NCBI RefSeq assembly: GCF_025465995.1
Contig: NZ_JANLNY010000006.1
Coordinates: 62,001-126,000 of the forward strand
Reading direction: 5' to 3'
Source of the DNA: Pseudomonas sp. 5P_3.1_Bac2
GTDB taxonomy: Bacteria; Pseudomonadota; Gammaproteobacteria; Pseudomonadales; Pseudomonadaceae
Length of the DNA stretch: 64,000 nucleotides
Shown here: positions 1 to 9,626 of the stretch, piece by piece
How the letters are laid out: every line of letters starts with the position of its first letter
Numbering within the stretch: position 1 is the stretch's first letter
Position numbers and translations under genes: made by a program
Notes under the pieces: model-generated
What the model was told of the DNA's origin: nothing
Seen by the model: the letters and a program-made list of their open reading frames with translations, nothing else
Database searches by the model: none

Positions 1-72
1 GCCCGGCGGCAACGGCGCTAGGCTGAGGGGCAGGGCGGGTAAGCCGGTTAAGCAAGATGCTGTCTGTGCTCT

Positions 73-444
73 TTAACGGTGACCCGCGAGGGTGATCGAT
101 ACCGACTCGGCAAAGCGCAGGGCGTGGGGTTTATCCACTTCGACTTCGGCGTAACGCACGGCCGGATTGGCCATGACCAAGTCGAGAATCTCCTGGGTCA
201 GACGCTCCAGCAGGGCAAAGCGATTGCCTTCCACGTGCTGGATGATGGCTTTGGTGATGGTGCGGTAATTCAGGGCGTGGTCGATGTCGTTATCGCGCAC
301 GGCTTCTACGGCGGGGTAGAGGATGGTCAGGTTAATCAACACATCTTGCTTGTTATTGATCTCCTCTTCCTTGATGCCAATAAAGGTGCGCAGGCGCAGG
401 TCCTTGACGCGGATGCGCGCCATTCCAGGTTCCAGTCGCGGCAT
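73..444 (-). CDS. folX: dihydroneopterin triphosphate 2'-epimerase
   Basis: The 123-residue protein closely follows E. coli FolX (120 aa), including the stretches [21 protein letters not shown] and the C-terminal [11 protein letters not shown]. FolX epimerises 7,8-dihydroneopterin triphosphate to the monapterin form in the cytoplasm, the first committed step to tetrahydromonapterin, the cofactor of Pseudomonas phenylalanine hydroxylase. The ATG at 444 has a GGAG ribosome binding site 7 nt upstream; an internal Met8 is possible but lacks that support. It lies 139 bp downstream of folM on the same strand, so both can share a transcript. I see no folE2 between them. FolB (dihydroneopterin aldolase) is the related alternative, but the FolX-specific N-terminal block favours FolX. 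Confidence 0.92.
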   Translation of the reverse strand: MPRLEPGMARIRVKDLRLRTFIGIKEEEINNKQDVLINLTILYPAVEAVRDNDIDHALNYRTITKAIIQHVEGNRFALLERLTQEILDLVMANPAVRYAEVEVDKPHALRFAESVSITLAGHR

Positions 445-583
445 AAATAACTCCGTGCGATCAGTTGTACGTTGCCGGCGTCAGTCGCCGTATGCAGCAA
501 AGGTACCGAGCATTGTCGGTGCGGTCATCTGCCAATTTGTATTTTGTCTGCTGCGTCGCGTTGGCGCCGGGCTGCGCCGCGAG

Positions 584-1294
584 CTATTTGAGCTGGCGGC
601 CGCCGTTAACGCTTAAGGTGCTGCCGGTGACATAGGGGTTATCCAGCAGATAGCGCACGCTCTGGTAGATCACCTCGGCGCCGGGCTCAATGCCCAAGGC
701 CGATTTGCTGAGCGCCTGCTGTCGGTATTCGGCGTCATCCTCTGGGTTAAACAGAATCAGCGCCGGGGCGATGCCGTTGACCTTGATTCGGGGAGCAAAG
801 CGTGCGGCAAAGGACTGCGTCAGGCTGTCCAGTCCGGCCTTGCTGGCGCAATAGGCGGGATGCTTGGCGCTGCCCTTGCGCACCACATCATCGCTGATAT
901 GGATGATGTCGGCAGACGCAGAGCGCTCCAGCAAACTCTGGCAGTGCAGGTTGAGCAGGTAGGGGGCGAGCATATGCACATGGAACAGCTCAGTAAAAAC
1001 CTCCGCTTCCTGCCCGGCCGGCTCGGCGAGCCAGGCCGAGGCGTTGTGAATGATCGCGCGCAGGCTGTCGGTGTGGATTTTCAGGGTATCAATAAAGGCG
1101 AGGATGCCTTCTTTGCTGGCAAAGTCGGCCGGCAAGGTCAGGGCGCCGCGCTCACGCAAGCTTTCCAGCCCAGGGCGCGGGCTGCGGTAAGTGATGATCA
1201 ACGAGTGGCCGTCATCAAGCAGGCGCTGTGCGCAGTGCAGACCGATGCGCTGACTGGCACCGGTGATCAAAATCGGAGCGTCATCGCGGCTCAT
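584..1294 (-). CDS. folM: dihydromonapterin reductase, SDR family
   Basis: A 236-residue classical short-chain dehydrogenase. The nucleotide-binding motif TGASQRIG is at residues 11-18, NAS at 84-86, and the catalytic Tyr148-x3-Lys152 in AYCASK. FolM reduces dihydromonapterin (and dihydrofolate) with NADPH in the cytoplasm, producing tetrahydromonapterin. The identification rests on the overall FolM-like sequence (SQRIG instead of the usual GIG glycine motif is typical) and on its position just upstream of folX. The start at 1294 has GAGG 5 nt upstream. A general SDR is the fallback reading. Confidence 0.88.
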   Translation of the reverse strand: MSRDDAPILITGASQRIGLHCAQRLLDDGHSLIITYRSPRPGLESLRERGALTLPADFASKEGILAFIDTLKIHTDSLRAIIHNASAWLAEPAGQEAEVFTELFHVHMLAPYLLNLHCQSLLERSASADIIHISDDVVRKGSAKHPAYCASKAGLDSLTQSFAARFAPRIKVNGIAPALILFNPEDDAEYRQQALSKSALGIEPGAEVIYQSVRYLLDNPYVTGSTLSVNGGRQLK

Positions 1295-1485
1295 GCTCGC
1301 CTCGGTACTGGGAATAAGGGGGAGGGTTCAGCCAAGTTACGCCGGGAACCTGACCAGTTAGGCTGCAACATCGGCTGAACCGCGCGCAAGTTTATACCAG
1401 CCACGCTGTCCGACAAACGGGGGCAGCACTCACCCAGCTAAATAGTGGGCGATTAGGCGGATCAAGTGACTTGGGCGTAGCGCTG

Positions 1486-2082
1486 CTAGTGCAGGTCTTG
1501 AGCGCAGTGCTGAGCAAAGATGAATTCGCGCAGGCGCTCATCGCTTTCGGCATCGAGGGCGTGCAGCCAGTAGGCGTGCAGATCGTTGTCGGTCGCGCGG
1601 ACAAAGGCGCCGGAGATAGCGATAGGCTCGGCGTTAGGCACCGGTAGCAAGGCGTTAAATTGCTTGGGCGCTTTGCGTTGGCCCGTGCATTTGATCAAGG
1701 CGCCGCTGTTGGACAGCTGATACAACCACAGGCCATTGCGCCGGCCAGCTTTGTTCATCAGCGGCAGTGGTTCTGACAATTCCGAACGCCAGCCACGTTC
1801 GCTGTCGCCTTCGTCAAAAATTTGCGGGGCACGCAGTTTTAAGAAGGGCACACTTTGCTCGTCCACACCGATGTGCAGATCAAAGGCCAAGTGCTGGTTA
1901 GCTACATGGGCATGCAGGCTCAGTTGATCGTTGGCAGCGCAACGGGACAACAGCTCGCGGAATTGACTGCCTACATCTACCTGTAGGCGTTGCTGCTCCT
2001 GAGGCTCAGGGGCTGGGGCAATACCACTCAGTTGGCGGATAAAGTCCAGCTCGGCTTTGGTCAGGAGTTTTTGCGCTTGCAT
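1486..2082 (-). CDS. conserved hypothetical protein, possibly PilZ-like
   Basis: A 198-residue soluble protein beginning MQAQKLLTKAELDF. The open frame continues 30 codons further upstream to 2172, but the ATG at 2082 has a G-rich Shine-Dalgarno-like stretch and is preferred. There is no signal peptide or membrane segment. The middle part (about residues 60-150) has alternating hydrophobic beta-strand character and a short LSNSGALIK segment reminiscent of the second motif of PilZ domains. No RxxxR c-di-GMP motif is obvious, so the PilZ idea is weak. It stands alone on the minus strand, divergent from the mioC-like gene. Function unknown. Confidence 0.6.
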   Translation of the reverse strand: MQAQKLLTKAELDFIRQLSGIAPAPEPQEQQRLQVDVGSQFRELLSRCAANDQLSLHAHVANQHLAFDLHIGVDEQSVPFLKLRAPQIFDEGDSERGWRSELSEPLPLMNKAGRRNGLWLYQLSNSGALIKCTGQRKAPKQFNALLPVPNAEPIAISGAFVRATDNDLHAYWLHALDAESDERLREFIFAQHCAQDLH

Positions 2083-2331
2083 GGCAAACCCCCACAGGGA
2101 ATACGGCGATGTGTTTAGGACACTAATGATTCCGCTTTGTTTTAACCGTTCGTCGGGCAGAGCTAATGCCAATTTGACTGTACGCCGTTCAGGGGCTTCC
2201 TGGCGCTGGAGGGAAGTTTATGGCAGCAAGTTCGCGGCGTTTAGTCCGCCGTGCTGAGGCCAAGTTCATGCCGCGCCTGCTTGCGGCATAATGCCGGGCT
2301 ATTACTGCTGTCCTTTTGCTGCGGAGTGTTC

Positions 2332-2784
2332 ATGAAAGTCGCTATTTTTTCCGGGTCGGTCTATGGCACCGCCGAAGAGGTTGCCCGTCACGCCCAGAGC
2401 CTGCTCAGCCAAGCTGGCTTTACTGTGTTTTACCAACCCGGCGCAAGCTTGGCCCAGCTGCAAGCGTTTGCCCCTGAAGCCTTATTGGCGGTGACCTCGA
2501 CCACTGGCATGGGCGAGTTGCCGGATAACCTGCAAGGGCTGTATCACGAGATCCGCGATCAATTCCCGGCGTGGAGTGCTTTACCGGCTGGGGTGATTGG
2601 TTTGGGTGATGCCAGCTATGGCGACACCTTTTGCGGTGGTGGCGAGCTGATCCGTGAGCTGTTTGCCGAGCTTGGCGTGCAGGAGATCCAGCCGATGCTG
2701 CGCCTGGATGCCAGCGAAAGCGTCACGCCAGAGACAGATGCCGAGCCGTGGCTGGCGCAATTTGCCCAAGCTTTGACGACCTGA
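2332..2784 (+). CDS. mioC: MioC-like short flavodoxin
   Basis: A 150-residue flavodoxin-fold protein. The FMN phosphate loop is SGSVYGTAEEVA (about residues 7-18), the isoalloxazine loop TSTTGMGELP is near residue 70, and GLGDASYGDTFCGGG near residue 100 is typical of the MioC/flavodoxin and sulfite-reductase flavoprotein group. The ATG at 2332 follows GCGGAG by a suitable distance; the open frame extends 27 codons upstream without support. Its likely role is single-electron transfer in the cytoplasm; the partner is unknown. The stop codon lies at the start of a short 8-bp tandem repeat (about 2776-2798). Confidence 0.85.
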   Translation: MKVAIFSGSVYGTAEEVARHAQSLLSQAGFTVFYQPGASLAQLQAFAPEALLAVTSTTGMGELPDNLQGLYHEIRDQFPAWSALPAGVIGLGDASYGDTFCGGGELIRELFAELGVQEIQPMLRLDASESVTPETDAEPWLAQFAQALTT

Positions 2785-2798
2785 CGACCTGACGACCG
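2776..2798. repeat. three tandem copies of an 8-bp unit
   Basis: GACGACCT is repeated almost three times across the stop codon of the mioC-like gene. It is a short slippage-prone tract; variation in copy number would shift the 3' end of the gene only marginally. No function is implied. Confidence 0.6.
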
Positions 2799-2940
2799 GC
2801 TTCGGGCCTTGGCTGCCGCGTGTTCTGACCCGTAAGGTCAGCACGCTGGCCGCTAGGGCGACTCACTGCTTCGGTGGATATGGCTAGACTGCGGGCGTGG
2901 TTAATCCTTAGAAAACCAATAAAACGCCGAGGTATTGCCG

Positions 2941-3723
2941 ATGACTGTTGCTCACAGTTTGCCTATCACCAGTGTTAAAGATCAGGTCAGTGCTGCCGAA
3001 TGGCAGACGCGAGTTGATCTGGCTGCCTGCTACCGCTTGATCGCCCTGCATGGCTGGGACGATCTGATCTTCACCCATATCTCGGCCAAGGTGCCGGGCA
3101 CTGAAGATTTCCTGATCAACCCCTATGGGTTGATGTTCCACGAAATCACGGCCTCGAGCTTGGTCAAGGTCGATCTGGCCGGCAAAAAGCTGATGGCCAG
3201 CGCCTTTGAGATCAACCCTGCCGGTTACACCATTCACAGCGCCGTGCATGAAGTGCGTGAGGATGTCGGCTGCGTACTGCATATCCACACTCCGGCGGGG
3301 ATTGCCGTGTCGGCGCAAAAGCAAGGCTTGTTGCCGCTGTCGCAGCAGTCGTTGTTTGTTCTCGCCAGCTTGGCTTACCACGGCTATGAAGGTGTGGCCC
3401 TGCACCATGAAGAGAAGGCCCGCTTGCAGAGCGATTTGGGCGACAAGAATTTTATGATTCTGCCCAACCATGGCTTGCTCACCGCCTTTGGCAGCATCGC
3501 CGATGCCTTCCTCGGCATGTTCATCCTCCAGCGCGCCTGTGAAGTGCAAGTGTTGGCCCAGGGCGGCGGCGTTGAGCTGATCCATATTCCGGAGCCTATC
3601 CTTGTAGGGGCTCGCGGCATGATTACGGCGGTGATGAAATCGTCTTATGGCATGGGCGGGGCCTTGGCCTGGCCGGCACTGCTGCGCAAGTTAGATCTGC
3701 AAATGCCAGGCTACGACGCATGA
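2941..3723 (+). CDS. class II aldolase/adducin family protein
   Basis: A 260-residue member of the class II aldolase / L-ribulose-5-phosphate 4-epimerase fold. The metal-binding histidines appear as HIH (residues 114 and 116, in CVLHIHTPAG) and His177 in NHGLLT. Such enzymes are cytoplasmic zinc-dependent aldolases or decarboxylases, but the substrate cannot be deduced. ATG 2941 is chosen over an upstream TTG at 2935 because of a GAGG 9 nt before it. The stop overlaps the start of the next gene (ATGA), so it is translationally coupled with the alpha/beta hydrolase, suggesting a shared catabolic step. Confidence 0.85.
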   Translation: MTVAHSLPITSVKDQVSAAEWQTRVDLAACYRLIALHGWDDLIFTHISAKVPGTEDFLINPYGLMFHEITASSLVKVDLAGKKLMASAFEINPAGYTIHSAVHEVREDVGCVLHIHTPAGIAVSAQKQGLLPLSQQSLFVLASLAYHGYEGVALHHEEKARLQSDLGDKNFMILPNHGLLTAFGSIADAFLGMFILQRACEVQVLAQGGGVELIHIPEPILVGARGMITAVMKSSYGMGGALAWPALLRKLDLQMPGYDA

Positions 3724-4616
3724 GTCAGCTGCCAGGTATCAGCCTGGCAGAGTGGCGTGAGCATGGTCGCGAGTTTAAGTTTTGCGGTCATGCCATCCGT
3801 TTTTGGACGGCGGGCTCGGCGCAGGCTGAGCCGCTGTTGCTGATCCATGGTTTCCCCACGTCCAGCTGGGATTGGCACCACCTGTGGATGCCTTTGGCCA
3901 AGCGCTATCGTTTGATTGCCGCCGATATGCTGGGCTTTGGTGACTCTGCCAAGCCTCGTGGCCATCGCTACAGCCTGCTGGAACAAGCCGACTTGCAGCA
4001 GGCCTTGCTCAGCCATCTGGATATTCAGGCGCCGCTGCACGTGCTGGCCCACGACTATGGCGACAGCGTCGCCCAAGAGTTGCTGGCGCGCCACTATCAG
4101 CAGCGCCTGCAGCTGGCCAGTTGCGTGTTTTTGAATGGGGGGTTGTTTCCCGAAACCCATCGCCCGGTGCTGGTGCAAAAACTCTTGCTGAGCCCCTTCG
4201 GGGCGCTGTTCGGACGGCTATTTAACCGGCACAAACTGGCCAGCAGTTTTGCCCGCATCTTCGGCCCACAGACGCAACCCAGCGCTGCGGCCCTGGATGA
4301 CTTCTGGGAGCTGATTGCCGTGAACAACGGCCCGGCAGTGATGCACCGGCTCATCACGTATATCCCTGAGCGCCGCGTGCAGCGCGAGCGTTGGCTGGCG
4401 GCGATGCAGCGTGGCGAGGTGCCGCTGCGTTTGATTGATGGCGGTTACGATCCGATCTCCGGCGCCCATATGCTGGCGCGCTACCGTGAGCTGATCAGCG
4501 ATGCCGATACGGTATTGCTCGACGGTATTGGCCATTACCCTCAGGTCGAAGCTCCGACCGTGGTGCTGCAGCACTACCTGGAGTTTCGTCAGCGCTTGGC
4601 GGCCGAGCAGGCCTGA
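3720..4616 (+). CDS. alpha/beta hydrolase with aspartate nucleophile
   Basis: A 298-residue alpha/beta hydrolase. The oxyanion-hole HGFPTSSWDWHHL is near residue 43. The nucleophile elbow reads A-H-D-Y-G-D, placing Asp112 where serine hydrolases have Ser. The catalytic His lies in GIGHYPQVE near the C-terminus. An Asp nucleophile is the hallmark of the epoxide-hydrolase/haloalkane-dehalogenase branch, but the substrate is unknown. It overlaps the class II aldolase gene by 4 nt and is followed after 35 bp by a Tat-signal DUF1569 gene, so the three are likely co-transcribed. Confidence 0.85.
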   Translation: MSQLPGISLAEWREHGREFKFCGHAIRFWTAGSAQAEPLLLIHGFPTSSWDWHHLWMPLAKRYRLIAADMLGFGDSAKPRGHRYSLLEQADLQQALLSHLDIQAPLHVLAHDYGDSVAQELLARHYQQRLQLASCVFLNGGLFPETHRPVLVQKLLLSPFGALFGRLFNRHKLASSFARIFGPQTQPSAAALDDFWELIAVNNGPAVMHRLITYIPERRVQRERWLAAMQRGEVPLRLIDGGYDPISGAHMLARYRELISDADTVLLDGIGHYPQVEAPTVVLQHYLEFRQRLAAEQA

Positions 4617-4651
4617 GCGTATTTAGCTTTGCAGCGGATACGGAGCTTTGG

Positions 4652-5191
4652 ATGCGCAGACGACAGCTATTAACCTTAGCGGCGGGTAGCAGTGTACTGA
4701 TCGCCGCTGGCGGTTTTTACGCATTGCCCAGTGCGCAGCGTCCAGCAGCTTTGAACATTACTGGTGCCCAGCAGTTGTTGAGCCAGTTGCAGGGGCAGCC
4801 GCTAGTTAGCCGTCAGGGCTGGAGCCCGGCGCAAGTGTTCAATCACTGCGCGCAGAGCATTGAATATTCCATGCAGGGTTATCCAGAGCTTAAACCCCTG
4901 TGGTTCCGTCGCAGCGTCGGGCCGTTGGCCTTTAATGCGTTCGCCGCCCGTGGGGCGATGCGTCATCCCTTGGATGAGCCGATCCCTGGTGCTGCTGCGC
5001 TGGATCAACCGGCCAGCGTGGATCAGGCCTTGGCCCGTTTGCAGCGGGCCTTTAGTGATTTTGCCGAGTATGCGGGCAAGCTGCAGCCGCACTTCGCCTA
5101 CGGCCAGCTTAGCCACGGCGAATATGCCGAGGCGCATGTTTTACACCTATACAACCACCTGAGCCTGCTGCAAGGTACGACCAAGGTGTGA
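4652..5191 (+). CDS. DUF1569-like exported protein with twin-arginine signal
   Basis: A 179-residue protein starting MRRRQLLTLAAGSSVLIAAGG, a compact twin-arginine-type signal peptide, so it is probably exported folded to the periplasm. The mature part contains spaced histidines (FNHCAQS near residue 70 and EAHVLHLYNHL near the C-terminus) as in the DinB-like DUF1569 fold, a four-helix bundle that usually binds a metal. The catalytic role is unknown. It is the third gene of the aldolase-hydrolase run. Confidence 0.7.
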   Translation: MRRRQLLTLAAGSSVLIAAGGFYALPSAQRPAALNITGAQQLLSQLQGQPLVSRQGWSPAQVFNHCAQSIEYSMQGYPELKPLWFRRSVGPLAFNAFAARGAMRHPLDEPIPGAAALDQPASVDQALARLQRAFSDFAEYAGKLQPHFAYGQLSHGEYAEAHVLHLYNHLSLLQGTTKV

Positions 5192-5311
5192 GCTGCACGG
5201 GGAATTATCCTGCTGTCTTATTTTGTGCTATTCAGCCGGGGTTGTTTTTATTGTGACCGCAACTCGCTTGCTGGACACTCCAAGGAATGATTAACAGTCG
5301 AGGATCAAGAC

Positions 5312-6226
5312 ATGAGTGATGCCATTAGTTTTAACGATCAGGTAGTGATAGTCACCGGCGCAGGCGGCGGTTTGGGCCGCGCCCATGCACTGCTGTTTGC
5401 TAAACATGGCGCTAAAGTGGTGGTCAACGACTTGGGCGGCAGCACCCACGGTGAGGGCGCTAACGCTTCGGCGGCGGACAAAGTGGTCGAGGAAATCCGT
5501 GCCGCTGGCGGCACTGCCGTGGCCAACCACGATTCGGTGACCGATGGCGAAAAGATCGTGCAGCACGCCCTCGACACCTTTGGCCGCATCGATGTGGTGG
5601 TGAATAACGCTGGCATCCTGCGCGATAAAACCTTCCACAAGATGGAAGATGCCGATTGGGATCTGGTCTACAAGGTCCACGTTGAAGGTGCTTACAAAGT
5701 CACCCGTGCCGCTTGGCCGCATATGCGTGAACAGGGCTATGGCCGGGTCATCTTCACTGCTTCGACTTCCGGTATTTACGGCAACTTCGGCCAGTCCAAC
5801 TACGGCATGGCCAAGCTCGGTCTGTACGGCTTGACCCGTACCTTGGCGCTGGAAGGGCGCAAGAACAATATTCTGGTCAACGCCATTGCCCCTACCGGCG
5901 GCACCCGTATGACTGAAGGTCTGATTCCGCCGCAGGTGTTCGAGCAACTCAAGCCTGAGCTGGTCAGCCCGCTGGTGGTTTATCTGGGCAGCAGCGCCTG
6001 TGAAGACAGCGCCGGCTTGTTTGAGGTCGGTGGCGGTTGGGTCGGTAAGGTGCGTTGGGAGCGCAGCTTGGGCGCAGGCTTTGATCCACAAGCCGGCTTC
6101 AGCCCGGAAGATGTCGCGGACAACTTCGCCAAGATCTGCGACTTTGAGGGCGCCGCGCACCCCAAAGACAATATCGAAGCCATGAAAGAAATGATGGCCA
6201 ACCTGCAGAAATTCGCGAAGCGATAA
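5312..6226 (+). CDS. SDR dehydrogenase, peroxisomal multifunctional enzyme (HSD17B4) type
   Basis: A 304-residue short-chain dehydrogenase. TGAGGGLGRAHALLFAKHGA (from residue 16), NDLGG (Asp that selects NAD), NNAG, then YGMAK with the catalytic Tyr and Lys. The long C-terminal part after residue 245 and the phrase VNDLGGSTHGEG are characteristic of the (3R)-hydroxyacyl-CoA dehydrogenase domain of multifunctional enzyme 2. It would oxidise a 3-hydroxyacyl-CoA or a steroid-like substrate in the cytoplasm. The usual MaoC-type hydratase partner is not nearby. An efficient terminator follows. Confidence 0.87.
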   Translation: MSDAISFNDQVVIVTGAGGGLGRAHALLFAKHGAKVVVNDLGGSTHGEGANASAADKVVEEIRAAGGTAVANHDSVTDGEKIVQHALDTFGRIDVVVNNAGILRDKTFHKMEDADWDLVYKVHVEGAYKVTRAAWPHMREQGYGRVIFTASTSGIYGNFGQSNYGMAKLGLYGLTRTLALEGRKNNILVNAIAPTGGTRMTEGLIPPQVFEQLKPELVSPLVVYLGSSACEDSAGLFEVGGGWVGKVRWERSLGAGFDPQAGFSPEDVADNFAKICDFEGAAHPKDNIEAMKEMMANLQKFAKR

Positions 6227-6250
6227 ACGCTACGAGGGTCGATAAATAAG

Positions 6251-6285
6251 CGGCTTAACCGGTAACGGTTAAGCCGTTTTTTATT
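6251..6285 (+). terminator. Rho-independent terminator after the SDR gene
   Basis: A perfect 10-bp stem, CGGCTTAACC/GGTTAAGCCG, with a 6-nt loop is followed by TTTTTTATT. It lies 25 bp after the SDR stop codon. Confidence 0.9.
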
Positions 6286-6566
6286 GGGCGCAGGGCCTTG
6301 GAGGGGTTGTGTTGAGGGCCGTTTGGGCGCGCTTATGCCCATATCACCGCTCTGGCCTTGCACGTTGATTGGGCGCAGTCGCTACTGCGCAGACGTGTTA
6401 AACCCAGCTTCACTGCGGTGCTGTACGAGCAAGTCCAGCACTCGCCCAGTCTGCGCGGCAGAGCGCTGTTCTGGGCTCTAGTGGACGCGCCTGCCGTCAT
6501 TGCTCAGTGCTTTGACCGCTCTGGCTGACCGCGCGCGTCTAAGCCTGCCCGCTTGGCTGGGCCGCC
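6286..6566. other. gene-free spacer
   Basis: GC-rich spacer between two convergent genes. Short open frames occur on both strands, but none has a ribosome binding site or recognisable content. No repeat or RNA gene was seen. Confidence 0.6.
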
Positions 6567-8105
6567 CTAGCTTTTGCCTGGGATACCGTATTTGCGCAGG
6601 CGAATGGCGATGGCGCTGTGTGAGGTTTGCAGGCGCTGGGCCAATTGTCGGGTAGAGGGGTGGCTGGGGTAGAGTTTTTCCAGCAGGTTCTTCTCGAACT
6701 GGGCTACGGCGGCTTCCAGACTGGTGACATCGCTTGCGTCTTGCTGGCTGGCCACGGCAGTGCCGGCGATATCCAGATCATCGATCTGCACCAGATTGCT
6801 TTCGCAAATGGCGGCGGCGCGGAAGATGACGTTCTGCAGCTGGCGCACATTGCCTGGCCAGCGGTTGCTCAGCAGCGCCGGGTAGGTGTCGGGCGTCAGG
6901 CGGCAGGGCAGGCGTTGGATCTGTGCGCAGGCCTGCTGCATAAAGTGCCGGGCCAGCAGGAGGATGTCCTGACCGCGCTCGCGCAGCGGCGGCACTTCCA
7001 GATTCAAGACATTGAGGCGGTAGTACAGGTCTTCACGGAAGCTGCCGGCGCTGACCATCTGCTCCAGATCGCGGTGGGTGGCGCTTAAGATGCGCACGTT
7101 AACCTTCACTTCACGCTCACCGCCGACGCGGCGGAAGGTGCCATCGTTTAAAAAACGCAGCAACTTGGCTTGCAGATAGGGCGACATCTCGGCGATTTCA
7201 TCGAGAAACACCGTACCTTGGTGGGCCAGCTCCAACAGCCCCGGTTTGCCGCCACGCTGGGCGCCGGTGAAGGCGCCGGGGGCATAGCCAAACAGTTCAC
7301 TTTCGGCGAGGTTTTCCGGCAGGGCCGCGCAGTTCAGCGCCAAAAACGGTGCCGCATGCCGCGCGCTTAGGGCGTGGCAGGCGCGGGCTACCAATTCTTT
7401 GCCCGTGCCGGTTTCGCCGTTGATCAGCAGTGGCGCATCCAGCACGGCCACGCGCTGCGCCCGAGCCTTGAGATTACGCAGCGGCGCCGAGTCGCCGAGC
7501 AGGGCATCAAAACCTTCCGCATGGTCGTGGTGCAGCGCGGCTAAGCGCTCACCGATGCGGTTGGGCGCATACAGGCTCAGCAGGCCGCCGGCCAACTGGC
7601 GACTGGCGCCGCCGACATCCTCGGTGATGGGCTGGGCGTCGAGCAGCAGGGCCTGACCTTTGAGGGTGATCTCGCGCATCGGCAGGCGAAAGCCTTGGTT
7701 CAGGAGCTCGCTTTGCAAGGGCTCATCGGCAAACAGCTCGCCCAGGCTCAAGCCCTCCGGCTCGCTGCCGTACAGCTCGATCAGCGCTGGGTTGGCCAGC
7801 AGCACCCGACCCTGGCTGTCGACCGCCAGCACCGGGTCGGTCATCGCCGCCAGCAAGGCATCCAGCTGCAGGTGACGCCGCTGACCGGGGAGGATGTCGA
7901 CGATGGTCACGTTCTGCACGCCACGCACGCTAAACAGCGCCTCGCGCAGTTCCTCAAGCACGCTGGGGCTTAGGGTCGGGGCGTCGATATAGACGTTGGG
8001 CGGCACCATCTCCACGGCATCGAGGTTGAGATTGCGCCCACCCAAAAGGGCCAGGACTTCCTGGGTGATGCCAACGCGGTCGATAAAACTGACGTGAATA
8101 CGCAT
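6567..8105 (-). CDS. TyrR-family sigma-54-dependent transcriptional activator
   Basis: A 512-residue enhancer-binding protein. An N-terminal ACT-like region is at about 1-75 and a PAS region at about 80-140. In the AAA+ domain, Walker A GETGTGKE is at 230-237, the sigma-54 loop GAFTGA at 277-282 and Walker B VFLDEI at 299-304. The C-terminal TyrR-type helix-turn-helix is about 485-508 (TRQLAQRL...SAIAIRLRKYG). The GAFTGA loop implies true sigma-54 activation, unlike E. coli TyrR. The family includes PhhR (phenylalanine/tyrosine catabolism) and GcsR (glycine cleavage). The N-terminus looks closer to what I recall of GcsR, but no glycine-cleavage or phh genes adjoin, so I give no symbol. Confidence 0.88.
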   Translation of the reverse strand: MRIHVSFIDRVGITQEVLALLGGRNLNLDAVEMVPPNVYIDAPTLSPSVLEELREALFSVRGVQNVTIVDILPGQRRHLQLDALLAAMTDPVLAVDSQGRVLLANPALIELYGSEPEGLSLGELFADEPLQSELLNQGFRLPMREITLKGQALLLDAQPITEDVGGASRQLAGGLLSLYAPNRIGERLAALHHDHAEGFDALLGDSAPLRNLKARAQRVAVLDAPLLINGETGTGKELVARACHALSARHAAPFLALNCAALPENLAESELFGYAPGAFTGAQRGGKPGLLELAHQGTVFLDEIAEMSPYLQAKLLRFLNDGTFRRVGGEREVKVNVRILSATHRDLEQMVSAGSFREDLYYRLNVLNLEVPPLRERGQDILLLARHFMQQACAQIQRLPCRLTPDTYPALLSNRWPGNVRQLQNVIFRAAAICESNLVQIDDLDIAGTAVASQQDASDVTSLEAAVAQFEKNLLEKLYPSHPSTRQLAQRLQTSHSAIAIRLRKYGIPGKS

Positions 8106-8211
8106 GAAGGCGCAGAGCTGCCGTGGTTGAGAAGGGCGTCAGTATGCCCGGTCTGCACGCTGGCGTTAACCGCTCAGGCCACGCCAGCCGTGCCGCTAAC
8201 TCGCAGGAGCG

Positions 8212-8508
8212 TTAGCCGCAGTGCAGATGGAGGATGGCTTCGCTTTCGTCGATGTCGATGGTCAGGCGCTGTGGGTTGAACTCCTGGCTCGCCATATCGC
8301 CGGGCGCCAGCACCCGCACTAACTTGGCATTGGCTTGCAATTGCAACTGCTCGACGCGCTCGACACTGATCTGCTGGCCCAGCTGCGCGCGCAGCGATTC
8401 GGCATTGCAGTTGCCGGTGATCTGCTCGATGTCATCAGCCCGTTGAGCGCTGCTACAGCCGGCTAACAGCGTTATGAGCGCCAAACTGAGGAGGCGGTGA
8501 GGGTGCAT
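8212..8508 (-). CDS. I78-family peptidase inhibitor-like lipoprotein
   Basis: A 98-residue protein with a lipoprotein signal (ALITLLAGC, lipobox Cys near residue 17). The mature part resembles I78 inhibitors: CNAE near residue 34, an LRAQLGQ helix, a Pro-Gly turn (LAPGD), RLTIDID and a terminal HCG forming the disulfide partner. Such proteins inhibit serine proteases in the periplasm. ATG 8508 is preceded by AAGGA at good spacing; the frame remains open to 8589 but without support. Confidence 0.75.
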   Translation of the reverse strand: MHPHRLLSLALITLLAGCSSAQRADDIEQITGNCNAESLRAQLGQQISVERVEQLQLQANAKLVRVLAPGDMASQEFNPQRLTIDIDESEAILHLHCG

Positions 8509-8667
8509 GATCAGGTCCTTTTCTCTGCACAAAACAAAAGTGCAGCCTAGCAGCGCGCTGCCCGACAACTCAATCGAAAGCGGCCACACGGCGGGTCATT
8601 CCAAGGCTATTTACCTTTCCTGGGCTATCAGTCCTACAATCGGCGATTTTCCTGCTGAGGCATTGCC

Positions 8668-9591
<924 letters not shown>

Positions 9592-9626
9592 GCCCCACTG
9601 TTGACGAATTAAGCGGAATCCCTGCC

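Noticed and set aside
445..583. remnant of folE2 between folM and folX
   Set aside because: Translation of the 139 bp in all frames showed no GTP cyclohydrolase-like sequence.
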